This document shows positions 1 through 8,252 of a stretch of 52,155 bases of DNA, piece after piece. The notes under the pieces were generated by a model. It had not been told where the DNA came from. It worked only from the letters and a program-made list of their open reading frames with translations, and did not search any database. The translations under genes were made by a program, and so were the position numbers. How positions within the stretch are numbered: position 1 is the first letter of the stretch; every line of letters starts with the position of its first letter. The DNA comes from an uncultured Haemophilus sp. (GTDB lineage: Bacteria > Pseudomonadota > Gammaproteobacteria > Enterobacterales > Pasteurellaceae), in NCBI GenBank assembly GCA_905205995.1, contig CAJLFU010000013.1:1-52155 (forward strand), written 5' to 3'.

Positions 1-1411
1 CCACTTGTAAGCCATCGTTACCAATTTTCACGATACCTTTTGCGCCAAGAGACTTAAGCTGTTCTTCATTAATTTTGTGTTGGTCCACTAAGCTTAAACG
101 TAAGCGAGTGATACAAGCATCAATATTTTTGAAGTTATCAGCACCACCTAAAGCATCAATAAATTTGACCGCTCTTTCTTCACGAGATTGGCTCGCTGCT
201 GGTTGTGCTGCAGTGGTTTCTTCTGCTTCTTCTGTACGACCTAATGTTTTTAAGTTGAAAGCTTTAATTGCAAAACGGAATACGGCATAGTAAATCACGA
301 AGAATACTAAGCCTTGTACGATGAGCATATACCATTCAACGGCTAATGGGTTGCGTGATGAAAGTACCATATCCACGAGACCCGCACTGAAACCGAAGCC
401 TGCGATCCAATGCATTGTTGCGGCGATAAAGACAGAAATACCGGTTAATACAGCGTGGATGAAGTAAAGCACTGGCGCAACAAACATGAAAGAGAATTCT
501 AATGGTTCAGTGATACCAGTGAAGAATGAGGCAAACGCACCCGCAAGCATGATTGATGCCACTTTAGTTCTTTGGCTTGGTTTAGCGCTGAGATAAATCG
601 CTAATGCGGCACCCGGTAAACCGAACATCATGACAGGGAAGAAACCGGCTTGATACATACCGGTTACACCAACCGTTGCAGTGCCTTCAGCAAGTGATTT
701 AGCACCACCTAAGAAGTTTGGAATGTCATTGATGCCTGCAACGTCAAACCAGAATACAGAGTTCAATGCATGGTGTAAGCCAACAGGAATGAGTAAACGG
801 TTGAAGAAACCGTAAAGACCAGCACCGACCGCGCCTAAATCTTTAATGCTTTCACCGAATGACACTAAACCGCCGAAAATATATGGCCAGATGTAAAGTA
901 ATACGAAGCTGATGAACATCATGACAAAGGAAACGACGATTGGCACAAGGCGTTTTCCGCTAAAGAAGGAAAGCGCTTTTGGCAATTCTACTTGATAGAA
1001 ACGGTTATAAAGTTCAGCCGAAATCACCCCGATCAAAATCCCAATAAATTGGTTATTGATTTTCCCGAAGGCGGCGGGCACTTCACTTACATCGATATGT
1101 TGTAGCTGAGCAACACTGCCAGGTGAAAGTAGAGTGGTTACCACATAGTAACCCACTAAACCTGAAAGTGCAGCAGAACCATGTTTGTCCTTAGATAAAC
1201 CGAAAGCAACGCCAACGGCAAAAAGCAGACCCATGTTATCAATGATAGCACCGCCTGATTTAATTAAAAATGCAGCAAGTTGACTGTTCGCTCCCCAGCC
1301 ATCTGGGTCAAGCCAATAACCAATACCCATCAGTACAGCCGCTGCTGGTAAGACAGCAACAGGTACCATTAAGGCTTGCCCAATTTTTTGCGCATAACCT
1401 AACACATTCAT
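1..1411 (-). CDS. nagE: PTS N-acetylglucosamine permease EIICB (partial, C-terminus off the window)
   Basis: This gene imports N-acetylglucosamine across the inner membrane and phosphorylates it to GlcNAc-6-P. The start is the ATG at 1411, with GGAG a few bases upstream; 470 codons are visible and the gene runs off the left edge. The protein opens MNVLGYAQKIGQALMVPVAV, like E. coli NagE, and the IIC segments follow, including FGLPGAALAIYLSA and TGITEPLEFSFMFVAP. A linker then leads to an IIB domain whose phospho-cysteine is at about residue 433 (DACITRLRLSLVD). Whether a IIA domain follows cannot be seen. It is divergent from the sialic acid operon and feeds the same NagA/NagB route. GlcNAc rather than glucose is preferred on NagE similarity and context. 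Confidence 0.88.
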   Translation of the reverse strand, partial: MNVLGYAQKIGQALMVPVAVLPAAAVLMGIGYWLDPDGWGANSQLAAFLIKSGGAIIDNMGLLFAVGVAFGLSKDKHGSAALSGLVGYYVVTTLLSPGSVAQLQHIDVSEVPAAFGKINNQFIGILIGVISAELYNRFYQVELPKALSFFSGKRLVPIVVSFVMMFISFVLLYIWPYIFGGLVSFGESIKDLGAVGAGLYGFFNRLLIPVGLHHALNSVFWFDVAGINDIPNFLGGAKSLAEGTATVGVTGMYQAGFFPVMMFGLPGAALAIYLSAKPSQRTKVASIMLAGAFASFFTGITEPLEFSFMFVAPVLYFIHAVLTGISVFIAATMHWIAGFGFSAGLVDMVLSSRNPLAVEWYMLIVQGLVFFVIYYAVFRFAIKAFNLKTLGRTEEAEETTAAQPAASQSREERAVKFIDALGGADNFKNIDACITRLRLSLVDQHKINEEQLKSLGAKGIVKIGNDGLQV

Positions 1412-1432
1412 TTTTTTCTCCTATTTATAGCA

Positions 1433-1449
1433 ATGAAGTATTACTTCAT
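1433..1449. promoter_or_regulatory. Perfect 17-bp palindrome, probable SiaR operator next to nagE
   Basis: ATGAAGTATTACTTCAT is a perfect dyad around a central T. It lies just downstream of a possible nagE minus-strand -10 (TAGAAT, 1450-1455), a position typical of repression. Its core TGAAGTATTACTTCA resembles a second copy at 1525-1539. Assignment to SiaR is inferred from the regulator gene in the adjacent operon. Confidence 0.5.
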
Positions 1450-1500
1450 ATTCTAAAGTAAAAAAAAATATTTTGTATAAATGTGATGACTTTATCTCAA

Positions 1501-1522
1501 AATTGAGAAGCCGATCACAAAT
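1501..1522. promoter_or_regulatory. CRP-like binding site
   Basis: TGAGA-N6-TCACA (1504-1519), with AA before and AATTT after, differs from the CRP consensus TGTGA-N6-TCACA at one position. It lies between the two dyads and upstream of nanE. Control of sialic acid genes by both CRP and SiaR is established in H. influenzae, so this placement is expected. Confidence 0.55.
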
Positions 1523-1524
1523 TT

Positions 1525-1539
1525 TGAAATTACACTTCA
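1525..1539. promoter_or_regulatory. Second TGAA-N7-TTCA dyad, probable SiaR operator on the nanE side
   Basis: TGAAATTACACTTCA matches the nagE-side core TGAAGTATTACTTCA at 11 of 15 positions, including both TGAA/TTCA arms. The arms extend to TTTTGAA/TTCAAAA. It directly adjoins the CRP-like site. Regulator identity is inferred. Confidence 0.42.
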
Positions 1540-1579
1540 AAAATATTTTTTTTATGGTGCAAGATTTGCTGTGTTTTAC

Positions 1580-1585
1580 TATAAT
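1580..1585 (+). promoter_or_regulatory. nanE -10 element
   Basis: TATAAT lies about 54 bases before the nanE start. No good -35 hexamer sits 16-18 bases upstream, which fits an activator-dependent promoter. The CRP-like site is centred roughly 80 bases before the expected transcription start. Confidence 0.4.
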
Positions 1586-1638
1586 GCTCAGAAAGCCAAA
1601 AAGGAAACCAAGTGTTACTGTCTAATGTAGGAGTTTAT

Positions 1639-2328
1639 ATGTCGAAATTATCACATAATGAAGTCTTAGATAAAATCAAATTTGGTCTTATTGCTTCTTG
1701 TCAGCCTGTGGATGACGGCCCGATGGATAAACCAGAAATCGTGGCAGCCATGGCACAGGCTTCTGTTGCTGGTGGCGCTGCCGGATTGCGTATCGAGGGC
1801 ATAGAAAATCTTAAAGCAACACGCCCTACTGTGAATGTACCGATTATTGGTATTGTGAAACGTGATTTACATGATAGCCCTGTACGAATTACCCCATTTT
1901 TGCATGATATTGAAGATTTAGCGAAAGCCGGTGCAGATATTATCGCCGTGGATGGGACAAATCGTCCTAGACCAGTAGATATTGAAAGTGCGGTCAAAAA
2001 AATCCACGAATTAGGTTGTTTGGCCATGGCAGATTGTTCGAATTTAGAAGAAGGCTTGTACTGTCAAAAACTGGGTTTTGATATTGTGGGCAGTACGATG
2101 TCTGGCTATACAGGTGGCACTGTGCCGGAAGATCCTGATTATCAATTAGTTAAAGATTTGAAAGCAGCAGGTTGTCGAGTCATGGCGGAAGGACGTTATA
2201 ACACCCCTGAGTTGGCGAAAACGGCAATTGAAATTGGTGCTTATTGTGTGACAGTTGGTTCTGCATTAACTCGCTTAGAGCATATTGTAAGCTGGTTTGC
2301 ACAAGCCATTCATTCAGCGAAAAAATAA
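1639..2328 (+). CDS. nanE: N-acetylmannosamine-6-phosphate 2-epimerase
   Basis: NanE converts ManNAc-6-P to GlcNAc-6-P in sialic acid breakdown, in the cytoplasm. The chosen start is the ATG at 1639, preceded by AGGAG (1629-1633); an in-frame upstream TTG at 1612 lacks such a site. The 229-residue product is the usual NanE length and reads as a TIM barrel: GLRIEGIENLKATR near the start, PIIGIVKRD in the middle, ADIIAVDGTNRPRP, and a C-terminal phosphate-binding stretch with AEGRYNTPELA and VGSALTR. It is the first gene of the nan-nag operon, 11 bases before nanK. Confidence 0.93.
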   Translation: MSKLSHNEVLDKIKFGLIASCQPVDDGPMDKPEIVAAMAQASVAGGAAGLRIEGIENLKATRPTVNVPIIGIVKRDLHDSPVRITPFLHDIEDLAKAGADIIAVDGTNRPRPVDIESAVKKIHELGCLAMADCSNLEEGLYCQKLGFDIVGSTMSGYTGGTVPEDPDYQLVKDLKAAGCRVMAEGRYNTPELAKTAIEIGAYCVTVGSALTRLEHIVSWFAQAIHSAKK

Positions 2329-2339
2329 AGGAAGAAGAT

Positions 2340-3278
2340 ATGTCATTAACAGTGGATAGTGGTCAGACATTACAGCGTTGTTTGGCATTAGATATTGGTG
2401 GCACGAAAATCGCTTCTGCTATAGTGAAAAATGGTGAGATTCAACAACGAAAACAGATTTCCACGCCACAAGATGATGCTGCGCAAGCCATGCATCAAAC
2501 CCTTGCTCAGTTGTTAAAAGAATATGAAGGGCAGTTTGATTATGTCGCCGTTGCTTCAACGGGCATTATTAATCAAGGCATTCTGACTGCACTTAACCCT
2601 AAAAATTTGGGTGGATTAGCCCAGTTCCCATTAAAAGACAGTATTGCTCAGCATACTGATAAACCGATTGGCTTACTTAATGATGTGCAAGCTGCAGCCT
2701 ATGCCGAGTATCAATTACAAAATCCTAATGATGTTCAAAACTTTACCTTTATTACGGTTTCCACAGGCGTCGGGGGCGGTTTAATTTTGAATCATCGTTT
2801 ACTTACTGAGCCAAATGGCATTGCAGGGCATATTGGTCATACTTTAGCCGATCCTAATGGTCCTATTTGCGGCTGTGGCCGCCGTGGCTGTGTTGAAGCC
2901 ATTGCATCAGGTCGAGCTATTGAAGCAGTTTCTTCTCAATGGGATGATCCTTGTGATCCGAAAGAAGTTTTTGCGCGTTTCCGTCAAAATGATGAAAAAG
3001 CAACCGCACTTGTGACTCGTTCAGCTCAAGCCATTGCGAATTTAATTGCGGATTTGAAGATTGGATTAGACATGCAAAAAGTCGTGGTTGGCGGTAGCGT
3101 AGGGTTGGCAGAAGGCTATTTACCGTTAGTTCAATCTTTATTAAGTGAACTTCCCGCTGTTTATCATTGCGAATTAGAAAGTGCTCAATTTGGACAAGAT
3201 GCAGGCTTGATTGGGGCTGCTTATTGGGTAAAAGATTGCTTATTACAAGCAAAAAATACGGGAGTGGTTTATGGCTAA
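2340..3278 (+). CDS. nanK: N-acetylmannosamine kinase (ROK family)
   Basis: NanK phosphorylates ManNAc to ManNAc-6-P with ATP. The start is the ATG at 2340 after AAGGAAGAAG; an open frame extends upstream through nanE but has no ribosome site. The 312-residue product has the ATP-binding DIGGTK motif at about residues 18-23. The ROK signature follows, with GHIGH leading into the zinc-binding cysteine cluster CGCGRRGC at about residues 176-183. The gene sits between nanE and siaR and overlaps siaR by 8 bases, so translation is probably coupled. ROK glucokinases share these motifs; the operon position decides for NanK. Confidence 0.92.
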   Translation: MSLTVDSGQTLQRCLALDIGGTKIASAIVKNGEIQQRKQISTPQDDAAQAMHQTLAQLLKEYEGQFDYVAVASTGIINQGILTALNPKNLGGLAQFPLKDSIAQHTDKPIGLLNDVQAAAYAEYQLQNPNDVQNFTFITVSTGVGGGLILNHRLLTEPNGIAGHIGHTLADPNGPICGCGRRGCVEAIASGRAIEAVSSQWDDPCDPKEVFARFRQNDEKATALVTRSAQAIANLIADLKIGLDMQKVVVGGSVGLAEGYLPLVQSLLSELPAVYHCELESAQFGQDAGLIGAAYWVKDCLLQAKNTGVVYG

Positions 3279-4137
3279 AAACGGCAATATTTTAAATACC
3301 ATTAGCTCGTTGTATCGTAGTTTAACGAAGACTGAAAAGAAAATTGCGGATGCGATTTTATTGAACCCCGATCTTGCGGTACAAGCTCCTTTAGCTGAAA
3401 TTGCCGCCCATTTAGAAGTGGGGGAGGCGACCTTTGTGCGTTTTTGCCGTACTCTCGGCTTTAAAGGCTTCAGTGATTTTAAATTGGAATTATCCATCGA
3501 GCTTGCCACAAAAGATGGCAAAGATAACACCGTATTAGATTCTGATATTACCGATTCTGACAACTCATTGAATATTGCGCATAAGCTGAAATCTGCCATC
3601 AATAACGTGATGGATGAAACCATTAATTTATTAGATTTTGAGCAGTTGGAAGAAGCAGTAAAAGCCATTCAGCAAGCGAATCGTGTTTTCTTATTTGGTG
3701 TGGGGACATCCGGTATTACCGCGGAAGATGCCAAAAATAAACTGATGCGTATCGGTGTGCAAGTGGATGCGACAGGTAACAACCATTTTATGTATATGCA
3801 GGCATCTTTATTGACTAAAAAGGATGTGGCAATTGGTTTGAGTCATTCTGGTTATTCTCAAGAAACTACTCATACCATGAAAATCGCCAAAGAAAATGGT
3901 GCCAAAACCATTGCGATTACGCACAGTTTGCGTTCACCCATCACAGAATATGCCGATCTTGTTTTAGTGAATGGGAATAAGCAAGGTAAGCTACAAGGCG
4001 ACTCTATCGGCACGAAGATTGCTCAATTATTCGTATTAGATTTGATTTACGCTTTATTGGTACAGGCATCACAGGAAAGTGCGGTCAAAATAAAGCAAAA
4101 AACATTAAATGTCATTTTAGAACAACGTATCAAATAG
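3271..4137 (+). CDS. siaR: Sialic acid operon regulator, RpiR family
   Basis: This 288-residue cytoplasmic transcription factor has an N-terminal RpiR helix-turn-helix (about residues 1-80, including LAEIAAHLEVGEATFVRFCR). A C-terminal SIS sugar-phosphate domain (about 125-260) contains VFLFGVGTSG and IGLSHSGYSQET. In H. influenzae the orthologue SiaR (also called NanR) represses or activates the nan and transport genes in response to glucosamine-6-P together with CRP. It lies inside the operon it probably controls, overlapping nanK and ending 9 bases before nanA. The two dyads in the nagE-nanE gap are its likely targets. Confidence 0.88.
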   Translation: MAKNGNILNTISSLYRSLTKTEKKIADAILLNPDLAVQAPLAEIAAHLEVGEATFVRFCRTLGFKGFSDFKLELSIELATKDGKDNTVLDSDITDSDNSLNIAHKLKSAINNVMDETINLLDFEQLEEAVKAIQQANRVFLFGVGTSGITAEDAKNKLMRIGVQVDATGNNHFMYMQASLLTKKDVAIGLSHSGYSQETTHTMKIAKENGAKTIAITHSLRSPITEYADLVLVNGNKQGKLQGDSIGTKIAQLFVLDLIYALLVQASQESAVKIKQKTLNVILEQRIK

Positions 4138-4146
4138 GAGAGAAAA

Positions 4147-5025
4147 ATGCGTAACTTAAAAGGTATTTTTAGTGCGTTATTAGTATCATTCAATGAAGAT
4201 GGCTCTATCAATGAAAAAGGTTTGCGTGAAATTATTCGCTATAACATTGATAAGATGAAAATTGATGGTTTATATGTAGGCGGTTCAACAGGTGAAAACT
4301 TCATGCTTTCTACGGAAGAGAAAAAACAAATTTTCCGTATTGCGAAAGATGAAGCAAAAGACCAAGTCGCGCTAATCGCACAAGTGGGTAGTGTGAACTT
4401 ACATGAAGCAGTGGAATTAGGTAAATATGCAACCGAATTAGGCTATGACAGTCTTTCTGCAGTAACCCCGTTCTACTATAAATTCAGCTTCCCTGAAATC
4501 AAACATTACTATGACACTATCATTGCTGAAACAGGCAATAACATGATCGTGTACTCAATTCCGTTCTTAACAGGCGTGAATATGGGTATTGAGCAATTCG
4601 GCGAACTTTATAAAAACCCGAAAGTGCTTGGTGTGAAATTTACCGCTGGAGATTTCTATCTATTAGAACGCTTGAAAAAAGCTTATCCAAACCACCTAAT
4701 TTGGGCTGGTTTTGATGAAATGATGGTGCCAGCTGTATCTCTTGGTGTAGATGGTGCGATCGGTAGTACATTCAACGTAAACGGTGTGCGTGCAAGACAA
4801 ATCTTTGAATTAACCAAACAAGGTAAATTGGCTGATGCGCTTCAAGTTCAACATGTGACCAATGACCTTATCGAAGGCATTTTAGCGAATGGCTTATATC
4901 TCACCATCAAAGAGTTATTGAAACTAGATGGTGTGGATGCAGGTTATTGCCGTGAGCCAATGACAGCGAAAGCAACACCAGAGCAATTAGCGAAAGCGAA
5001 AGAGTTAAAAGCAAAATATTTATAA
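4147..5025 (+). CDS. nanA: N-acetylneuraminate lyase
   Basis: NanA splits N-acetylneuraminate into ManNAc and pyruvate through a Schiff base. The 292-residue protein is normal for the DapA/NanA superfamily. It has the substrate-binding GGSTGE motif near residue 47, the catalytic Tyr region VYSIPF near 136, and the Schiff-base Lys in GVKFTAGDFY near 164. The start ATG follows TAGGAGAG. It is the committed step for sialic acid in this operon. The intergenic stretch after it carries an uptake signal and a strong hairpin before nagB. Confidence 0.94.
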   Translation: MRNLKGIFSALLVSFNEDGSINEKGLREIIRYNIDKMKIDGLYVGGSTGENFMLSTEEKKQIFRIAKDEAKDQVALIAQVGSVNLHEAVELGKYATELGYDSLSAVTPFYYKFSFPEIKHYYDTIIAETGNNMIVYSIPFLTGVNMGIEQFGELYKNPKVLGVKFTAGDFYLLERLKKAYPNHLIWAGFDEMMVPAVSLGVDGAIGSTFNVNGVRARQIFELTKQGKLADALQVQHVTNDLIEGILANGLYLTIKELLKLDGVDAGYCREPMTAKATPEQLAKAKELKAKYL

Positions 5026-5051
5026 ATTAATGGAAAAGTGACCGCACTTAC

Positions 5052-5084
5052 TTCTTTCCTCCCCCTATAGCGGGGAGGAAAGAA
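5052..5084 (+). repeat. 13-bp perfect hairpin between nanA and nagB
   Basis: TTCTTTCCTCCCC (5052-5064) pairs perfectly with GGGGAGGAAAGAA (5072-5084) around a 7-base loop. No T-run follows, so it is not a typical intrinsic terminator. It lies 31 bases before the nagB start. An RNA-processing or stability element, or translational control, is plausible. Confidence 0.6.
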
Positions 5085-5115
5085 TGTCAGTGTGGTACTG
5101 ATAAGGAAGGTTATT

Positions 5116-5919
5116 ATGCGTCTCATTCCTCTGAACAATGAACAACAAGTTAGCCGTTGGGCGGCGCGTCATATTGCTGATCGAATTAATCATTTTAAAC
5201 CTACAGCAGAACGTCCTTTTGTATTAGGTTTACCAACAGGCAGTACACCACTTAAGACCTATCAAGAATTGATTAAATTAAATCAAGCCGGAGAAGTGAG
5301 CTTTAAACATGTGGTGACCTTCAATATGGATGAATATGTGGGTTTACCAAAAGAACATCCAGAAAGTTATCACAGTTTTATGCATAATAATTTCTTCAAT
5401 CATATTGATATTCAACCGCAAAATATCAATATTTTGAATGGTAACACCGATGACCATGATGAAGAATGTCGTCGTTATGAAGAAAAAATTAAATCTTACG
5501 GCAAAATTCATTTATTTATGGGCGGCGTAGGCGTAGATGGTCATATTGCCTTTAACGAACCTGCGTCTTCTTTAAGCTCGCGTACCCGTATTAAAACCTT
5601 AACGCCTGATACCATTATCGCGAATTCTCGTTTCTTTAATAACGATGTAAATCAAGTACCAAAATATGCTTTAACAATCGGCGTGGGTACATTACTTGAT
5701 GCAGAAGAAGTGATGATTCTAGCAACTGGCCATAATAAAGCCTTAGCTGTGCAAGCTGCGGTAGAAGGCGGTATTAATCACCTTTGGACGGTAAGTGCCT
5801 TGCAGCTCCATCGCCATTTTGTTTTAGTATGTGATGAGCCTGCACTGCAAGAATTAAAAGTGAAAACAGTGAAATATTTTACTGAATTGGAAGGTCGTGC
5901 GATTCATAGTGTGTTATAA
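5116..5919 (+). CDS. nagB: Glucosamine-6-phosphate deaminase
   Basis: NagB converts glucosamine-6-P to fructose-6-P and ammonia, linking amino sugars to glycolysis. The ATG at 5116 follows AAGGAAGG; an upstream in-frame GTG at 5092 has no ribosome site. The product has 267 residues, as in E. coli. Visible motifs are GLPTGSTP for phosphate binding near residue 38, NMDEYVGL with the catalytic Asp near 72, and GGVGVDGHIAFNEP with the catalytic His/Glu near 140. An uptake signal (5918-5926) overlaps the stop codon, leaving a short spacer to nagA. Confidence 0.95.
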   Translation: MRLIPLNNEQQVSRWAARHIADRINHFKPTAERPFVLGLPTGSTPLKTYQELIKLNQAGEVSFKHVVTFNMDEYVGLPKEHPESYHSFMHNNFFNHIDIQPQNINILNGNTDDHDEECRRYEEKIKSYGKIHLFMGGVGVDGHIAFNEPASSLSSRTRIKTLTPDTIIANSRFFNNDVNQVPKYALTIGVGTLLDAEEVMILATGHNKALAVQAAVEGGINHLWTVSALQLHRHFVLVCDEPALQELKVKTVKYFTELEGRAIHSVL

Positions 5920-5955
5920 GTGCGGTTAATTTTAATTTGATTTTAGGAAGGTATG

Positions 5956-7101
5956 ATGAAGTATGCATTAATTAACAGTGTAATCTACACCAAAAATGAG
6001 GTGTTAAGAGATTATGCGGTGGTTATTGAAGGGGAATATATTCAATCCGTTATTCCACAAAACGAATTAGAAAGTGGGATTAAAACCATTGATTTAAAAG
6101 GGCATAATCTCACAGCCGGCTTTATTGATCTGCAATTAAATGGCTGCGGTGGCGTGATGTTTAACGATCAAACAAGCGTAGAAACATTAGAAATCATGCA
6201 AGCCACTAACTTGAAATCAGGCTGTACTAGTTTCTTACCAACGTTTATTACTGCACCAGATGAAGATATCAAATATGCAGTAAATATCATGCGTGAGTAT
6301 TTGAATAAGCATAAAAATCAAGCGCTTGGCTTACACATCGAAGGACCTTATTTGAGTCTAGAGAAAAAAGGCGTACATCGCCCGGAATATATTCGTGAAG
6401 CGACGCCAGAGATGAAAGATTTCTTATGTGATAATGCGGATGTCATCACCAAACTTACCATTGCTGCTGAAAACCCAACGGTGCAATATATTCCTGATTT
6501 TGTGAAAGCAGGCATTATCGTGTCTATTGGTCATTCTAATGCGACTTATGAAGTGGCGAAAGCTGCCTTTCATAAAGGTGCGACTTTTGCTACTCACTTA
6601 CACAATGCCATGTCGCCGATCAGCTCAGGACGTGCGATGGGTGTAGTTGGCGCGGTATTAGACTCCGATGTTTACACTGGCATTATTGTAGATGGCGTGC
6701 ATGTGAATTTTGGTAATGTTCGTTTAGATAAGAAAGCGAAAGGTGACAAACTTTGTATTGTGACCGATTCTATTGCAGCTGCAGGTGCGCCACCTGAATT
6801 GGAAACCTTCACTTTTGTAGGAAAACCGATTTATGTGAAAGACGGTCGTTGCTACGACGCAAATGGTACGATTGCAGGTGCATCAATTACCATGATGGAA
6901 TCCATTAAAAATGCGGTGGAATATGTGGAAATTCCATTAGCAGAAGCAATTCGTATGAGTAACCTTTACCCAGCAAGAGCGATTGGTGTAGATGATCGTT
7001 TAGGCTCTGTTGAAGCAGGTAAGATAGCAAACTTAGCGGTATTCACAAAAGATTATGACGTGATTGGTACCGTATTAAACGGCGAATGGAAACCAAACTA
7101 A
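5956..7101 (+). CDS. nagA: N-acetylglucosamine-6-phosphate deacetylase
   Basis: NagA removes acetate from GlcNAc-6-P, giving the NagB substrate. There are two tandem ATGs at 5953 and 5956. AGGAAGG (5945-5951) is better spaced for the second, giving 381 residues; using 5953 adds one Met. The amidohydrolase motifs are in order: HIEGPYLS, IGHSNATY, THLHNAMSP, DGVHVNF and the catalytic Asp in VTDSIAAAG. It is the last gene of the nan-nag operon and is followed by a terminator. Both NagE-derived GlcNAc-6-P and NanE-derived GlcNAc-6-P converge here. Confidence 0.95.
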   Translation: MKYALINSVIYTKNEVLRDYAVVIEGEYIQSVIPQNELESGIKTIDLKGHNLTAGFIDLQLNGCGGVMFNDQTSVETLEIMQATNLKSGCTSFLPTFITAPDEDIKYAVNIMREYLNKHKNQALGLHIEGPYLSLEKKGVHRPEYIREATPEMKDFLCDNADVITKLTIAAENPTVQYIPDFVKAGIIVSIGHSNATYEVAKAAFHKGATFATHLHNAMSPISSGRAMGVVGAVLDSDVYTGIIVDGVHVNFGNVRLDKKAKGDKLCIVTDSIAAAGAPPELETFTFVGKPIYVKDGRCYDANGTIAGASITMMESIKNAVEYVEIPLAEAIRMSNLYPARAIGVDDRLGSVEAGKIANLAVFTKDYDVIGTVLNGEWKPN

Positions 7102-7133
7102 AGTGCGGTCAAAAATTGTATTGTTTTAAACGT

Positions 7134-7166
7134 AATCCGATCCTTAAACAGATCGGATTATTTTTT
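7134..7166. terminator. Terminator after nagA, facing recF
   Basis: AATCCGATC (7134-7142) pairs with GATCGGATT (7151-7159) around an 8-base loop, followed on the plus strand by A and six Ts. The T-run reaches the recF stop codon. An uptake signal at 7101-7109 precedes it. Confidence 0.8.
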
Positions 7167-8247
7167 ATGACTGTAGTTCGGTGATCTTACCGGTATCCAC
7201 TTGGAACAATTTTCCTTTTCCCACTTGCATTTCTTTGAGTTGGCCTTGAGTGATTGCAGTAACAAAGACTTGAGAACCGCTTTGTTGCAAGCGTTTCGCA
7301 AGTAGGGCTCGTTTATGTTGATCCAACTCTGAGGCAAAGTCATCAATCAGAAAGATGCAATGACGCTGTTTTTGAATCATTAAATGTTCACCCTGGGCTA
7401 AGCGTAGTGCACACATCAATAATTTTAATTGACCGCGAGAGAGCACATCTTCTACCGGTAATCCATTTGCTTTAAAACGGAAGTCCGCTTTTTGTGGGCC
7501 TGAAACCGTATAACCAATGGCTTTGTCTCGCTCAAAGTTTTGAGCCAGTAATTCACCATATTCTGTCTCTTTCTCCCAGCCTTGATGAAAGCTAACAGTA
7601 ATCTCTAATTCGGGTAAAAATAACTGGCAGGTTTTTTCAATTTCTGGACGTAAGGCTTCAGCGTATTCAGCTCGCCAATCACTCACTTGGTGGGCTAATT
7701 TAGCTAATTCAATATCCCATATTTTTATTGCAGAATAAGGCTGATTTTGACTTAGTGCAGCATTCCGTTGTTTTAGTAAACGGTTTAATGCGACCCAAGA
7801 GGAATGGAAACTATTATGGTGGTGGAATAAGCCCCAATCTAAAAATGCACGTCGAAAACTAGGTCCGCCATTTAATAGGGTAAGTCCTTCTGGCGTAATT
7901 AATTGCATCGGTAAAAGGTGAGCGAGATCGGCAATTTTATTACCGTCTTCACCATTTATTTTTGCGATGGTATTACCTTGACGAAGTTTTTGTAAGCCAA
8001 CAGACCATTGATGCTGACTTTCTTGAATTTGGCCAAAAAGCGTGAAATGAGGTTCGTCGTAAGAAATGATGCGATTTGCGACCGCACTTTTGAAAGAGCG
8101 CCCATGTCCAAGATAAAAAATCGCCTCTAATAAGCTCGTTTTTCCGCTGCCGTTGTTGCCGACTAAAAAGTTAAAGCCGTGATCAAATTCAAGATCCACG
8201 GCATTTAAATTTCTAAATTTTTCAACAATTAAGCGGGAAATGGCCAT
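7165..8247 (-). CDS. recF: DNA replication and repair protein RecF
   Basis: RecF is an SMC-like ATPase that helps load RecA at gapped DNA through RecFOR. The 360-residue protein begins MAISRLIVEKFRNL. It has Walker A GNNGSGKTSLLEA near residue 30, the ABC-type signature in VLSRGQLKLL near 270, and Walker B with FLIDDFASELD near 300. It lies 5 bases downstream of dnaN in the recF-dnaN-dnaA order common to many bacteria. gyrB, which often follows, is absent here and the nag operon's end takes its place. Confidence 0.95.
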   Translation of the reverse strand: MAISRLIVEKFRNLNAVDLEFDHGFNFLVGNNGSGKTSLLEAIFYLGHGRSFKSAVANRIISYDEPHFTLFGQIQESQHQWSVGLQKLRQGNTIAKINGEDGNKIADLAHLLPMQLITPEGLTLLNGGPSFRRAFLDWGLFHHHNSFHSSWVALNRLLKQRNAALSQNQPYSAIKIWDIELAKLAHQVSDWRAEYAEALRPEIEKTCQLFLPELEITVSFHQGWEKETEYGELLAQNFERDKAIGYTVSGPQKADFRFKANGLPVEDVLSRGQLKLLMCALRLAQGEHLMIQKQRHCIFLIDDFASELDQHKRALLAKRLQQSGSQVFVTAITQGQLKEMQVGKGKLFQVDTGKITELQS

Positions 8248-8252
8248 TATTC

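Noticed and set aside
1482..1499. TGTGAT and ATCTCA as a second CRP site in the nagE-nanE gap
   Set aside because: The half-sites are two bases too far apart for CRP and the second half has a mismatch; the site at 1501-1522 is much better.
1612..1638. Extended N-terminus for NanE
   Set aside because: The upstream start lacks a ribosome site, while AGGAG is correctly placed for the ATG at 1639.
2917..3252. Long antisense frames within nanK, yidC, ppiD, norZ, ffh and other genes
   Set aside because: They lie opposite well-identified genes, have no ribosome sites, and show biased composition expected of shadow frames.
5052..5084. Hairpin between nanA and nagB as a terminator
   Set aside because: It has a strong stem but no T-run after it on either strand, and the operon continues.
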